A stretch of 64,000 nt of DNA from Lentinula raphanica (GCA_027919835.1 JANVFP010000020.1:434001-498000), one strand, 5' to 3'. Positions 35,013 to 47,642 are shown, counted from the first letter of the stretch. Notes: generated by a model from the letters alone, not told the origin. A program made the numbers and translations.

Positions 35013-36326
35013 CTACTTGTACATATGGTCCAATTGTAAGGCCCAGTCCTTAACATCGACCACCTCCACTGACTTCAAAACGACTAACTTGGTCTCATAG
35101 ATTGGGAATAAGGTGTTCCATCCGATACGCATCCAGCCCTTGTCTACCACAAATCGTTGCAACTGTGGTCCTTTCTCAGTCAATCCCAAAACATGCAAGT
35201 CGTCGGAGATCATTGCTAGCGAGATGTAAGGGCCTTGGTTTCTGGTAAGCTCAATTGCGACTGATTGAGCAGGTGTATCATTCTAATCGTTCTTGTTAGT
35301 CCAGTTCAACCAGAGATCCAAAATCCATTACCTCAGTCCAAGTTATCACTGTGATCGCAAACGCGGAACCATAGGATCGAGACACGGAACCAGACAAACG
35401 AGACGCGGAACCAGACAAACGAGACGCGGAACCAGACAAACGGGATGCGGAACCAGACGATCCCGAAATATCACAGCGGCGAAATGCGATCGAAGGTGAG
35501 TTGAGTATGTACTCGTCTGAATCCAACTCATCAATTTCGAAGTCATTGGTTTGTTCGCTCGAAATCATATCCTGAACTCCTTGGGCTTCACCTGTCGAGG
35601 ATGGATTGCATGAGGAAAATCTTGTGAGGGACTCGATAACCTCAACGTCCGTGTAATCGTCATGAGTGGCATCGCTAGGCTGAGTACGGTCGGTTGCACA
35701 AAGATCGCTAATGTCGATGTCGCTATCTTCTTCATCAAGACGTACAGGATTCGGTTGTTGAGTGTGTGAGGGAGTTTGGCTAGGTGGGCTAGGTGGAGAG
35801 GATGGAACTGTGATATCACCTGTACCTATGTCGGCCTCCCCATCGTTATGAAGAGATGGGGCAAGTGGTCGTGCATGTGAGGGAATGGTAAGCTCTGCAC
35901 GCAGCTTGATGAGAGAAACCAAGTGCTCATTTCCTGCTAGGAGATTGAACGGAATGGCACGCGAGTCTCTAATCCTTCGAGAAAAACTGCCATTCTGCTT
36001 AGCCTACCGCAACAATGTCAAAGGAGGTCTGCGTCAGAATCGAAATCACTTACAACGATGTGCATAAAAGTCCCGAGGTCAGGAAATTTCCAGTGGTCAG
36101 GTCCATCGACCGTGGGCTTAGTTCCTCCGTGGAATAACAAAGTCTTCTTGACAACTTCGCCGGGGTGGACGATGGGACGGATAGGAGCAGTAGTGGGGTA
36201 TCCTAGTGCCGTGCGTATCTTCTTGAGCTCAGTGAGGATCGCGTCGGTATACTGAGACTTGAGTTCAGATTTTCGAGGGCGCTTGCCTTTAGCAGGTCGC
36301 TCAGTGGTCGCGGCAGCTCTGGGCAT
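35013..36326 (-). CDS. Hypothetical protein of the KDZ element, 404 aa
   Basis: Three exons join in frame: 36326-36054, 36003-35332 and 35282-35013, with introns GTAAGT...GGTAG and GTAATG...GATTAG. The protein starts MPRAAATTERPAKGKRPRKS (basic) and has a globular segment (SQYTDAILTELKKIRTALGY). It then has a long acidic, serine/proline-rich linker (EEDSDIDISDL; DDYTDVEVIESL; FEIDELDSDEY). A repeat of GSASRLS, encoded by 21-bp DNA units at about 35375-35450, follows, and a globular C-terminus (GPYISLAMISDDLHVLGLTE ... KGWMRIGWNTLFPIYETKL). I do not recognise the family. It lies head-to-tail behind the next minus-strand gene and ahead of the transposase, so a role in the transposon life cycle is possible but only inferred. 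Confidence 0.6.
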
Positions 36327-36623
36327 AGTGTAGGGATATGGGAAATGGGAGACGGTCAAACAATGTACTTGATGACCTGCTCGAATGGCTTTTATAGTTT
36401 TTCTCTTTCTAGTGTCGATTATTCACGTTTGCATCCATGTACAACCACAATCATATTGTCTTTTATTGGTAATCATGTTGCCTTTCTTGGAACACTTAAG
36501 TGGTGTACAATAGCGGAATGGCCCATGGCCCAACAACAAGGCTGAAAATTAGACGAATCGTAAAGAATGAAGCAGAAGTACATATTACACGAATAGATCT
36601 AGGTGTTTGAATATGCGATAGAG

Positions 36624-38930
36624 TCAAAAACGATGAGGAATAGTTGGAGCCCGCTTAAAGTAGTCAGAGAAAACAGAAATATAATGAAATGCTACATGAT
36701 ACTCTGCGTTGTCAATCTCACTCACGCTAGGTTCGCAATCAGGTCTCAGAGATTGGACCGCGTGTTCAAGTTTCGACGATACCCCATATCCAAAACCCCA
36801 GCCTTGCATGATACGGTAAAGATTGTAGTTGGCTTCTTGGCGGTTGATCCTATTCGGTGATCCAAACCCCATGTTTCCTGTGACCAAACCCGGGATTGCA
36901 AGTATCTTGTCAAGGCGCTGTGCATGGCTCGTCGCACCCAGCTCATCTACGACCTCACCTTCTTCAAGACCTTCCACCGTCTTTGGTTTTGGGTCAAACA
37001 GATATCGGTCGGCCGCCAGAAGTTCAGTTTTGAATGAGATTCTGATGATTTCATCAAGAATCTCCGTACAAATAGCGGCAGGTATTTCGTTTGGGTACTG
37101 CTGACCTTTCCACTGGGGAATGATGATTTTGAGATTTGACAAATCGGTCACCTGGAAAACGGAATTGTGAGCGTTGATACATGCTGTAAGGAGTGATGAA
37201 AGTTACTGGAGCAGGTCCTCCGTCGCCCTTCGTGGATGTAAGATTTTGTAACATATTGACCAATGATTCACGAGATTTTGCGGCCTGAGTCCCCTCCTTT
37301 GAGCGCAGATACTCAATTCCTAAAAGTTTTCGCCAATCCTCGTTTGACATGAATGACGCAATCGGGCCAAGTTTCCGAATTCGGTAGTGGAGTAACTCGC
37401 GCAACTTCAAGTACATGGAAAGAAAACCTTGACGAGTGCCTTCGGAGAGATTCGCCAGCATAACAGCGTCGGGTAACGGATAGCCTCTTGAGACACCCTC
37501 TCGCGGCGGCTGCTCATGATCAAAGTCTTTCCCAACATTGCTGCTAGCCCGCGCCCAAGTTGTGATTCCAGGCAGTAACAGCAACGACTCCACTTGTTCG
37601 AATTTGTTTCGAGACTGGGTGGATGGACCTGACTTTGAACGAATCTTCTTTGGCCGGGAGTCTACATCAAAAGAGTTAGCGAAATGAAGAAAACAATCAA
37701 CATGATCTTTGACATACATGGTGTAGATCGGGAATCAGACGGTGAAGTTGATGCTGGCATCCGAACAGAGCTCAAATGACCAGTAGCAGTCGAGGTTAAT
37801 GAAGACCCAGTATTCGATGGAGAAGGCAGTGTGGAATCAAAAACAGAAGGAGGGAAAGCAATTTTGCCGGTATAATCAGCCATTAGCTGATAATGCTCAC
37901 AAGAATGGAGACTACCCGAGTAGATGATGCGATGCGGAGGATCTTCGTCTTCGAAAGACACAGCCTTGGTGATAATATCGAACAACCGAGGGAGTGGTGT
38001 ATCATCAGAGTGCCAATGCAGCACTTTAACGTCGGAGGGTACAGGTAGTTTCCGACCGTACCAGACAGGAATACCAGCCTGCGACAAATGATTACCGTTA
38101 GCTTTTTCATAATCCATACTGCGCGAGATGATGCTTACTCGAAAGCATTGCTCGGCAATAAATGGTTGGTCAGTGATAGTGCCAATGACTGGCCGGAGAG
38201 GCTGGCTCCTCCAGGCCTCTGCTTTACCCCAGGAAGGTTCTATAGAAAGCATCCAGGTGATAAAGGCATCCATCTGCAGCAAATTGCGCTGGCAGATACA
38301 CCAAATCATCAGACTCTCTGAGTAAGGGGCAGCCGCGGTAGTCAGTTGAGAAAGGAGATAGCGTATGCGACCTGATATTCTTTGAGCTTGGGATGAGATT
38401 GAAGAGAAGAGAATATTGCAGATGGCGCGGGAGTCGGTGTTGGAAGGAAGAAGGAGGATGAGGATGAGGATGAAGAGGAAGAAGAAGCGAATTTAGCGTC
38501 GTCGATCCTCGTATAGATGGTAACAAGAGCATGCTCCAATGCCTCAATTTGTATTCTGGGGAAGCGTCCGATAGGAATAGAAGCCATCTTGAAGCCATCG
38601 ATTGGCTCAAAATCAGCCTCCAAGGGAAAGTACCACAAAATTTTGAGATAATCGTCGAGATCAGGAATACGGATCAATGAAAGGTATGCCCTCGAACGGC
38701 TAAAAAACTGCGGATTGAGATTGGGATCGTGTTCACCGAAGTGCAGCTGTTTTCGAAGGCGAACATCCTGCTTTCCCCATATTGGTTCAGGTAGAACATC
38801 GGAGTTGGGCGACGTTAAGAATATGTTGCTTTCTGAGTACACACAGCCAACTCGACCGTTATACGATTTCATGATCGTGGCCTGTGGAACATGAGTAACA
38901 AGACTTGTAGAGAGAGAAAGCACTTACCAT
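36624..38930 (-). CDS. Hypothetical protein of the KDZ element, GIPVW family
   Basis: The likely start is the ATG at 38930, followed at once by an intron (GTAAGTG...CCACAG), or the ATG at 38872 (MKSYNGRVGCVYSESN). Further exons read PLEADFEPIDGFKMASIPIGR, a serine run (11-12 S), then LLQMDAFITWMLSIEPSWGK, TITDQPFIAEQCFR joined to AGIPVWYGRKLPVPSDVKVL, then RNKFEQVESLLLLPGITTWA. The last exon ends FSDYFKRAPTIPHRF at 36624. At least five short introns. Proteins with a -FRAGIPVW- core are, as I recall, frequent hypothetical proteins near transposons in mushroom genomes. No enzymatic motif is evident. Downstream on the same strand are the 404-aa gene and the transposase. Confidence 0.55.
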
Positions 38931-40002
38931 TGGTAGTCTGTTCGATACCTATAACCCACTGTAAGATATTACGACGCAAAGCCGATTGGTGTGAGGTTAG
39001 GTGAGAGTAGGAAAATTCAACTCGAAGTCAAATTTTGTGGGGTTGAATAGAATGAATACAGAACCGCAACTCAAAGTTACTTGTTCAAAGACGATTTCTG
39101 TCACAGAGACAGATTTCGCCAGGGGCAGAGGGTGATACGTTCGTTGAAGAGGAGGTGTCGAACTTGGAAGGAAAAAAGGTGTCTGATTATGCATGATATT
39201 CCCGTGGGTGATGCCTCAGGTCTGGACTCTGGACTTGGTCTGGACAAGTTACATTATTAATAATCAGAACTCGCTCTTCTACCTCGTCGCCCACCATAAC
39301 GAGCACGATGGCTTTGAGCCGTCGGCTTATTTCTTCAGCAGTTCGACGACTTTGTGTTGTTGCTGCATCTCTTTGCATCTGATGTTGGCTTTGTGTCAGC
39401 ATCGTGGCAAAACATCGACTTTGAGTCGGTGTTTTGATCATTCTTGTCACTGGTCAGAGCATCCATGATGAATGCGTGCAAGGTATGTTGTTCATTGGAC
39501 GAAGAAATTGATCTGAAGATTGGTATGTAGAAAGGTGTTGCAAGGTCTCAATCCGATCTCCAACTTAGCAGAAACAAAATCACTTTGGCCTTATCATCGT
39601 CGACATATCATTATAGTCTCCTCAAGCGCGAATTCGGAAGAGAGGGATGGTCCGACGGTATGATTGAACTTTGTCGTTGGACGTATTGTTTTTCCGATGA
39701 TTGTTGCAGGTGGTTAATCGAGCCTACTTCTACTTATGGTTGTAGGTCCATTTTACGCTCTTGAGGTGGTCAAGTTGCCAACAATAGAATGACTGATTAG
39801 TAGGTGGCATCCAACAGACAATGACCATGGCGTTTATGCCGTATTGTTCAATTCTAGGTGTGGTTGACGCGTAGTTGGACGCGTCGAACACTAGAGATAC
39901 GTCGTTTATTCCCGAAGTCACACCCAACATATCTTTTCTTTGAACTTTCATCTTCACCTTCACCATCTCACCGAATACGCCCGATCGAAAAGCACTACTA
40001 TC
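38931..40002. promoter_or_regulatory. Divergent intergenic region inside the KDZ element
   Basis: 1.07 kb between the minus-strand gene starting at 38930 and the plus-strand gene starting at 40003, so it must hold both promoters. It contains GATGGCTTTGAGCCGTCGG at about 39307, a copy of the motif repeated at 34.5-34.8 kb. No TATA box is obvious. Confidence 0.4.
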
Positions 40003-42469
40003 ATGCTCGACGTTTCTACCTCGACTAGCACCCCTCCTCCAGCCCAGGACCAGAATTCTCTACCTGGCCCACAGGCATCGACAGCGTTGGATGTGGAACC
40101 TACGAAGAAGAAGCGTGGCCCGAAATCATCACTATCCGAGGATCAGATCAATGTCATCCAGTCTTACTTTCCAGCAATGGAAAAACTCCTCGTTGAGCAT
40201 AAGCTTCACGCTGGAAAGGAAGACAAAGTTCCAGATCCGGATGCAGTGGTTACTTGGTTCGACAACACCATTACCAAGATTCTCAAATCGAAGGCTTTCG
40301 AGACACTAGATAAATCTAAGAAAACCTCAGCTCAGTGGCGTGTAGTAAGTTTTGATGACATTCCACCTCCCCTCTTCAACTCATTGTGGCTATAGGTCGT
40401 TCGAGATGTCTTCAAGAATTATCGAAATAACACCTTCATTCCCAAGAATCAAAAAGTTTTTGCGTTGCGCTACCTTAATTCGAAAAATAACGACACTCGC
40501 AATCCTGATGAGTTCATCAAAGCAGCAGATGCGTTGGTATCGTTCAAAGTCCCGGCGGCTCCAAAGAAACTCTTCGAGCGCGCGAACAAGGATGCCATAA
40601 TGGCTCTGATGAACAAGAAAATTGCAGAGTCGAACGCTAAGACACCTGGAGTCGACTGTGGCGAAAACGCTATGTCGGAACCCACTGGAACGCGTACCAA
40701 CACCACTCGTAATCCCAATCCTGCAGCGCTGTACCAAAATGCGTTGACGGAACTTTGGGCCAAAGCTGATAAACAAGATTACATCGACGAAGCTTCGTCA
40801 GTGGATATATTTAGGTGAGATTGCTTTCGATTGCTTTTGAATATACCATGAATGATTCTATCACGTTGTCTTCGCAGGAATCAAGCCATGTTCCAAGAAT
40901 CCATGTATAACTCTCTCTGCGCTTTGGCAGAAGGCGGGGCAATAGGACCGACTGAGATGCTCCTTTGGGTTGGTTTTCGTGACAAGGAGAATGTTATGCA
41001 ATGCCTACGGTATGTGATTTTACGTTTGTAATGTTTAAGGGCTTGCTCATAGTGCAAGTTCAGCTTACATGCCCATCATCGCTTCGATCCGGACAACATG
41101 ATCAAACCGTTTATTGAGGGCGATGACGCCATGAAGATAGAAAATGCATGGGAAAGATTCTGTGAAGAGACTATTCCTCGTACGTTCCCAGCAGTTCTTT
41201 TCATTGGTTCTTATCATCTTGATGACGCCTGTCTACTTCTTAGACCATCGTAAGGAATCGGCTGGGAGTCAGGATGCTACCGGTGAAGGGGCCTCTAATG
41301 CCGACGTGCCTCGCTCCGCTGCTGGTGTACCGGTACTCCCCGAGATTGATTTCGATAACACGACGCGCATCCAGCTTTTGGAAACACTGATTACCTTTCG
41401 CAAAGCCCTCTGGGGTAAGTATTATGCTTGGTGATTTTGTTGAATGTGATCTGATATGTTTCCATCAGATTTCAGCTATCCAGCTGATCAGACAATGCCT
41501 TCAGTTCCGGTTGCCCGCATATCTGCTCACCCAGAGGATTACATTGACGTAGAGATGTTTCCGCAAGCAACTCAACTTGCCACCGTAGAGAGTTTGGACC
41601 TCATCAATCTTTTCTCGCTTGCGAAGTACCTGGGTAGTGTGTCATCTGCCACACATGCAACTCCATTCACTTTCAGACCAAAGGATGACATTCGACGAAG
41701 GGTCCATGATCGGAGCGTTATGGAAGAAGCAGAACGACAGACTGGCGACGAAATTGTCTACGTTAACCAGCCTGATATTTCGTCTGTCCCTTCAAATGGA
41801 CCTGTACCTTCTATCACCTCTGTCCCTTCTCCTGCGTTGGCTACTGAGCAACGCATTGTTGCTTCCGCTTCAGTGGATCCCCCTGCCAAGATTCCTATCA
41901 CTTCGGTCGAGCCTTCTGCTACATCTGCTGACCCTTCTTCCACTGCCGACTCATCTTCCACTGTCAACTTGTCGTCTTCCACTTCTGTGGACCCCATTGC
42001 CAACATCGTTCCTTCAACTTCAGTTGATCCTTCTGCTACTTCTGCTGATCCTCTTTCCACTATCGACACATCTTCCACTCACACAACCACTATCGACACG
42101 GTCAGTCCTCCGACTTCTGTTGATGCGGCAGTACCAAATCTACGAACTCCACCGACGCTGAACAGTCCTCACTCGAGTTCTGTAGATGCATCAGGATCTA
42201 CTCCCCTTACCATCGATCCTCCGGCAGAAGCTAAAAAGCGGAAGCATTCCGAAAGTCAAGAAAACAGTTTGCTGGCTCCGAAAACTCGCAAGCGTGCAAA
42301 GGCTAGTGGAGTAGAGGACCAAGGTCGAGGAGCTGGGCGGGTAACTCGGGCAAGTATGAAACAAGCAGAGGAACAGGCGCAAACTTCGCGGACGCTTCGA
42401 GGCGCGCGGCAGGGTAATGTGGCTGGAGGAAAAAGTGCTCAAGTAAACAAGCGGAAAGGCCGCCGCTGA
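40003..42469 (+). CDS. Hypothetical protein of the KDZ element, 726 aa
   Basis: Six exons join in frame: 40003-40344, 40396-40814, 40878-41009, 41064-41179, 41244-41414 and 41469-42469. All introns are GT-AG and about 50-65 nt. The N-terminus is S/T/P-rich, then basic (KKKRGPKSSLSEDQIN). A globular region follows (VIQSYFPAMEKLLVEHKL; SAQWRVVVRDVFKNYRNN; ALYQNALTELWAKADKQDYI; MYNSLCALAEGGAIGPTEML). The last third is low-complexity (many TSADPSSTADSSS-type repeats) and ends in a lysine/arginine-rich tail (ETRKRAKASG; NKRKGRR), suggesting nuclear location. The order (basic DNA-binding-like start, YxxALxELW helix, low-complexity tail) resembles the gene at 60214. The frame is intact. Function unknown; it is the only plus-strand gene of the KDZ element. 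Confidence 0.62.
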
Positions 42470-43935
42470 ATTTGACGGACTCTTCCTGGTTTGATTCATG
42501 TTCATTCATCGTGCTCAAAACTTGTTTAATGTACTACGTTTGTATTGTTGTTTGTTTTTTGTAGGACATGAGGAGTTTGTTTGCTGTGTTTATTGACCAG
42601 TGTTTAATGATATGTTTATTGACCGGTGTTTAATGATATGTTTATTGATCAGTGTGTTTAATGAGGTGTTTATTGACTTTGGCTTGGACAGGTTTAATGT
42701 AGCAGTAAGTAGAAGCGAGGAGCAGAATGTTTATTACAGTGTTTATTACAGTTTATTGAGGTCTGGTCTTAACCTGGGATGTTTATTGAAATTTGAGCCG
42801 GATTCCTAAGTTAATGAGATAGACTCGTAACAGTGGTTGATCTCGCGGATCAGGTAGGTCTGGTCCGTAGCTTCCGAATGGTATGCATATAGCCTGGTGT
42901 TCTGGAGCGGACAACGAAGATAAATGCTTCAGAAGTGTTTTCCGTAGGTTTCCGCGCGTTTCCGTGAATGCTGGTCAAAGCTGTACATAGCATACGCTAT
43001 ATCCCAGTTTAGAACTTGAACATATGCGTGTTTCCGCTGCGGGTTTCACCCGTACTGCCACGGAAATACTAGATCATCATGTTTCCGACGGTTTCCGCTA
43101 CTTTGCGTAGGGTTTCCGTATGGTAACTCGTCCGGATAGGCTCTCATCGTGTCTGATCTGCTAGATCAAGTGAAATTTCCGTCATCACAGCCAAGTACCA
43201 AACTCAGTTGTGCCGATCCGGCAGATCTTGATACTAAGTCGATATTCCCTTGGTGTGCTCGTACCAGTAGTCAGCATTCTTGAAGGATCCCCGACCAAGG
43301 GTGCGAGCAATAGCTCTAAGTGGATATTCATGGCTGATCCTGCCAAAGGATCTGTATCCTAGCTTATACTGATACAAGTTTGACTGCTAGTTCGGGCTCA
43401 CTACAGTCCTTATTGATACTATGCAACGGTCTAAGTAGATCTTTTTGATCATTGCACGCCTGCGCGGAAAAACCGCGCAACATCTCCCCCAAACTAAAGA
43501 TCTGACCGTCCCCGGTCATCGCTATGGGTAGTGTAGGCTCGTATCCCTCGAAAGGAGTGGTACTGTAGCTGATCCGACAGATCAATCACTTTTCCGCAAC
43601 ATTCTGACTTGATTATACCCGGTGATCTGACAGATCAAGTTGATCCGTTGATCTTGGCACCCGTACCGACAACTCCGCTGTCCTCTTGTCGAAGACGCTA
43701 AGTCCTCGGTTTGTTATCGGCGCTTAATTTCCGAGTGTGATATCATGACGTAAATCACGCTTCTAATTCTATCACATCACATACACACTTCCTCGAAACA
43801 ACTTCTTTTCAACATTTTACATACTATCCCTATGCCTAGGCCTGGGATTAGTAAGTGCTGACAAAGGTTCGACGGACTTGGAAAAATTTCTAAGTTCGTT
43901 TCTTCCGCTTTCCTATCGTTGTCCACGCTCTCGAC
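42470..43935. other. Right end of the KDZ element and GATC/TTTCCG-rich leader
   Basis: 42520-42795 holds the TGTTTA(A/T) array that ends the KDZ element. From 42839 onward the composition changes. GATC-N5-GATC occurs at 42839, 43155, 43215, 43571 and 43624, and TTTCCG occurs about eight times between 42930 and 43190. At 43484-43497 is CTCCCCCAAACTAA, followed by a perfect 6-bp stem with a TCCC loop (43503-43518). No ORF is convincing. The region probably carries the promoter of the gene at 43936. Confidence 0.5.
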
Positions 43936-46847
43936 ATGATGGCTTCGTCTTCCAAAGCTGCTGCTGCTAAACCCTCGACCACGAAAAAGGCCACCGGGAA
44001 CCGAGTCTACGGTGTCACTCCACTTGCCCCTCCATCCCTGTCCCTTGACGTGGAGGTTGGTCCAGCCACCACGGTGAAGGTTTATAATGCGGTTCGGGCC
44101 ATAGGCGACACCCCCGATGATCCTACTGCTCTATTCCTTCCCGCGTCTGCGGAGGAGTGTTCAGTACTAGTGAATAACTTTCGTCGTTTCCCGAACTCAG
44201 CAGCTCCCGCTTTTCATCTCCCCCACTATGCCAACCCAGAGAAGTTGGAGTTTCGTGGCGTCTTAGCCTCTCTCACTTCAGTGGTAGCTCCTGCGACGTT
44301 TTATCCTCCCTGGTATATTCGTACCTGTCCCCTCTTTTCCGAAGGCCGGTCTTCCAAAGGCAAGGGGCTCCACCTATACCAAGCCCTGGTAATCCTGCAG
44401 CGGGCATTCGTCAAAATTATCAATGGTCATCACTCCAAATCTGAGATTGTTCATCGTATGCTTCAGTTTGCCAAGCAGCCTAATTTTTCTGACTGTCTCG
44501 TATGTACTGCGCTCTCGCTCACGGGACTAAGCTAACCGATTTCTTTCAGCGGTACTATCACGAACATTGGCACTATACCAACGCCTGTCCTTTATTCGCA
44601 CCTCTCCTCATAGCTTTCATCTGTGACTTCTGCGAGGAACATTTGTCCCCTTCCGATTACAAGAAGTATGTTTATGATAGCAAGGCACGCACGGGATATG
44701 GTATGAGCTCGAAGATGCGTCAGCGGGTCAAGGTACATCTCCTTGTTACCCACTGACTCCGCACCTCTCACCCGTAGTTCTTTTTAGGACTGCCTGGCCG
44801 AAGCCCTGTCCCTTAAAACTCTTGCCATACCCATCCCTTTCGATCCCACCACTAGGGAGGGCCAGATAATCATTACTGTAGCTAGCCGGGGCACCGAGAT
44901 AGATCAAATCCGCCAGCCGTACACCAACATCGCCCTTCGTCCGGACCCGACTAAACGTATCGTGGTCCCGAAGGCCAGTAAGACGCGACCAGTTCCGAGG
45001 TCTTCTAAGGTCCCTCCGGCCCAATCCCGCGTTTCCTCGCCTGAGCACGACGGTTCTGGTTCAGACGACTCCTCTTTCCATGGCAATCCTACACCGTCAT
45101 CCCCTCAAGTGTTTCCCGTTCCTGATTCCCCCATCTTGGTGGACGAGGATGACGACGAAGATGACGTTTTTAGAGAAGAGCTTCCTCCTCCAGCACCCGG
45201 TACGTACGTTTCCTCTTTCTATCGGTCTCATCTTACCCCTACTCGTTTAGTGCTTCGTCGCAGCATCGCCCGAGCCGCCAAGTCCAAAACCCAGGTTCCC
45301 GAGGTTACTTTAACCAGCGCTGCTCCAGCTGTCAAACGAGATCGTGCTCCCTCTAGCCTGGACCCCAATACGGTAAGTTCTCCTTCCGTCGATTCCTCGT
45401 TAACCTTCGCTGATTTCTATGTCTGGATTAGCCCGTGGCGGAACCTCCTACCAAGAAACGCCGAACTCAGGCCTCCCTGGGTAAAACTCGTGCCCCTACC
45501 CCAAAACCTGTTACTGGGTCGCCGGTGCCTCCTAAAAAGCCGGTGCCCTTCCGTATTCAGGAGGGCGAGCCCGACTATTTCGAAGATGATGACATTAAGA
45601 CCGACATGCATAAATATTTTGTTACGAACCCCGACTTTCAAACCAAGGTCCCCTTTTCCCAGTTGATCAGCAAGACTATCGCCCAAAACCCTCGCGCTCC
45701 CAAGCTTCCATTCCTTCGTCCTCCCAAATGGAAGATTTCTGAGGAACTCCGGAATTTTGGGGCTTTCGTTAATTCGGCCGATACCACTTTTTCTCTTCAA
45801 GGCCTGAGCCGTTATAGCTACATGACGTCGCGCTATCTCCAAACCTCGCTGAGCACCACACTCCCCTCGCCTGAAGCCGTGCATTCGACTAGCAATTGTT
45901 TGACCTGTCTGGCCCGCGGTGTGGTCTGTGAAGGCGGCGGAAAGCTTGGAGGGCCTTGCAGTCATTGTGATCGTACTCACCGCAGCTGTTCCAGTTGTCT
46001 CGCACTGGAAGAACACAAGGATCGGTTCCTGGCCATTCACAACACCATTCAAGGGTTCCCGGTTGGTACGTCCTTCTACTTTTCTTTCGATAGTTCCGTT
46101 ACCAACCTTCGCCCAGGTTATTCAGGCTCTTTGGACCGCTTTCAGAGCGCTCTGGTCGGCCTGGACCATGTTCACTCCTCGTTCGAGACCATGCTTAACG
46201 ACGCCCGTCAGCGGCTCGCGCGTAGTCTGCAGGAAGTTCGGTCAAACGGCTTCGACTACAATGTCGTTCTGTCTCAGTGGGCAGACGACAATCCCAACCT
46301 GCCCCTGGAATATGACATGCTTGTCTGGTTGGCCACGTTCTTTGGCTGGGATTCCTCTTGCAACATCGCCAAATACCTGGTTAACCCTGCCGATACCACT
46401 CGTCTGGAGGACTTTCTTCGTTCCAACGTCTCGCCTTCCGAAGGGTCCACCGATCCTGTCATGCCGGAGCTCTCTCATCCTTCGGTCCCCAATCCTCTTT
46501 CTCCTTCCGTGGGTCCCGCCCCGACGATACTAACACCTCGTCCCCCTTCCCCTTCATCGGAGCTGGTTCTGCGTTCCCGTCGTCGTCCGGCAGCTGCTAC
46601 CCCTATCAACTTTACCCAGGATCGCAAGCCGCATAGTCCTCCCGCCCCTCCGGCTGGTGATGACGATGAGATGGACGTTGAGGACGGGGCGTCCCGAACT
46701 TCCGGGGGCCAGGCGTTGGTAGCCGGCTACGATGACAGTGAGGAGGATGATAATGCTGACGTCAATTCTGACGATGAGGACGACGATGATGAACCTGCTG
46801 AGATCGCACCACCTGCCCCTGCTCATTCTCCTAAAGCCCACAAGTAG
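43936..46847 (+). CDS. Hypothetical protein with a Zn2Cys6-spaced cysteine cluster
   Basis: Exons 43936-44499, 44550-44732, 44788-45372 and 45432-46847 join in frame; a further in-frame intron of 51 nt at about 45201-45251 is likely. The protein starts MMASSSKAAAAKPSTTKKAT and has a globular N-terminal half (EECSVLVNNFRRFPNSAAPA; LYQALVILQRAFVKIINGHH; PLLIAFICDFCEEHL). An acidic linker (DEDDDEDDVF) and a basic KKRRTQ patch follow. A cysteine cluster at about 45897-46005 has the spacing CX2CX6CX9CX2CX6C and one further CX2C. The end is an acidic tail. The spacing fits fungal binuclear zinc clusters, but the usual lysine/arginine residues are missing. The frame is intact. A role in a mobile element is inferred from position and the shared GATC motif. 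Confidence 0.62.
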
Positions 46848-47642
46848 GGTAGTACTCGGACTCTAAACATAGAGCCAGACTAGCCTACGACTTGTTTTTT
46901 GTAACACTTTTGTATATAGCCAGTATCCTCAGTCTCTAGATTCAACTAGTAGACTTTACTTTTGTTAATATCACCGCCCTTAGGGCTCTATCTTGTCCTT
47001 TTCGTCTGAGACCTCTTTGAGAATCCCTAAGTTAATCTTTAAGGTAGTTGAAATATCCTCTAAGATGTCTCCTGAATTTCTTATCAAGCATTCCTAAGTT
47101 AAGTTTAAGCCCCGGAGTCTCCTCTAAGTTGACTTTAAGTTGTTCGGTCTCTTGCCCTTTACTAACACCTGATAGAGCACTAAGTACTTTACTGATACCA
47201 TGTAGTTCTTCTAAGTGTTTGGCTTTTGACGTTTCCAAAGCTTTTGCATTGCTTTTTGTCATTCATGAAGCACGAATTTCGGTCTGATCAGCTAGATCAT
47301 TTTGATCTGCTAGATCAAACCCATCAATGTTGATTCTTTGGTTATCAAGTTGGTGGTTGCAGCCTCATATGGCATGTTAAATCCATTGGGCTATACAAAT
47401 TGCAAGCTGCGTCGGTTTTAGATCAGAGTCTTTGCGTTGTACGCATGCTTGAGCTGTCAATGAACACAGGTCTTTCAGATCTCGTAAAATTTTCATGAAA
47501 ATTTCTGAAATTTCGAAAATTCTTGAAACACCGTGTGTCCCCTCCCCCAAACTAAAGCTCAGCAGTCCCCTGCTGACCCGAAGCTTCGGAAAAGGTATAA
47601 AAGCCCTTGATCTAAGAGATCCGACTCCCAACTCAACGAAAA
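46848..47642 (+). promoter_or_regulatory. Promoter region of the gene at 47643
   Basis: Contains five to six CTAAGTT(A/G)A-type repeats (47025-47220) and a run of four GATC tetramers spaced exactly 9 bp apart (47286-47316). Next are CTCCCCCAAACTAA (47542-47555) and a 7-bp stem with a TCCC loop (47559-47576). TATAAAAG lies at 47596-47603 and another GATC-N5-GATC at 47609. The ATG is 40 bp after the TATA box. Confidence 0.55.

Larger units (their letters stand above)
29490..42800. mobile_element. Large KDZ-type DNA transposon with accessory genes
   Basis: Bounded on the left by about twelve (A/T)TAAACA motifs (29490-29760) and on the right by about thirteen TGTTTA(A/T) motifs (42520-42795), in inverted orientation. 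The innermost match, CAATAAACATCC(T/C)AGGT, is shared by both ends. Between them lie the transposase (29784-34152, -), two more minus-strand genes (35013-36326 and 36624-38930) and one plus-strand gene (40003-42469). KDZ (Kyakuja-Dileera-Zisupton) transposons in basidiomycetes are large and often carry extra genes. The exact termini and target duplication could not be fixed. Confidence 0.6.

Noticed and set aside
35375..35450. 21-bp GGAACCAGACAAACGAGACGC repeat as a regulatory array
   Set aside because: It is in frame in an exon and encodes the GSASRLS peptide repeat.
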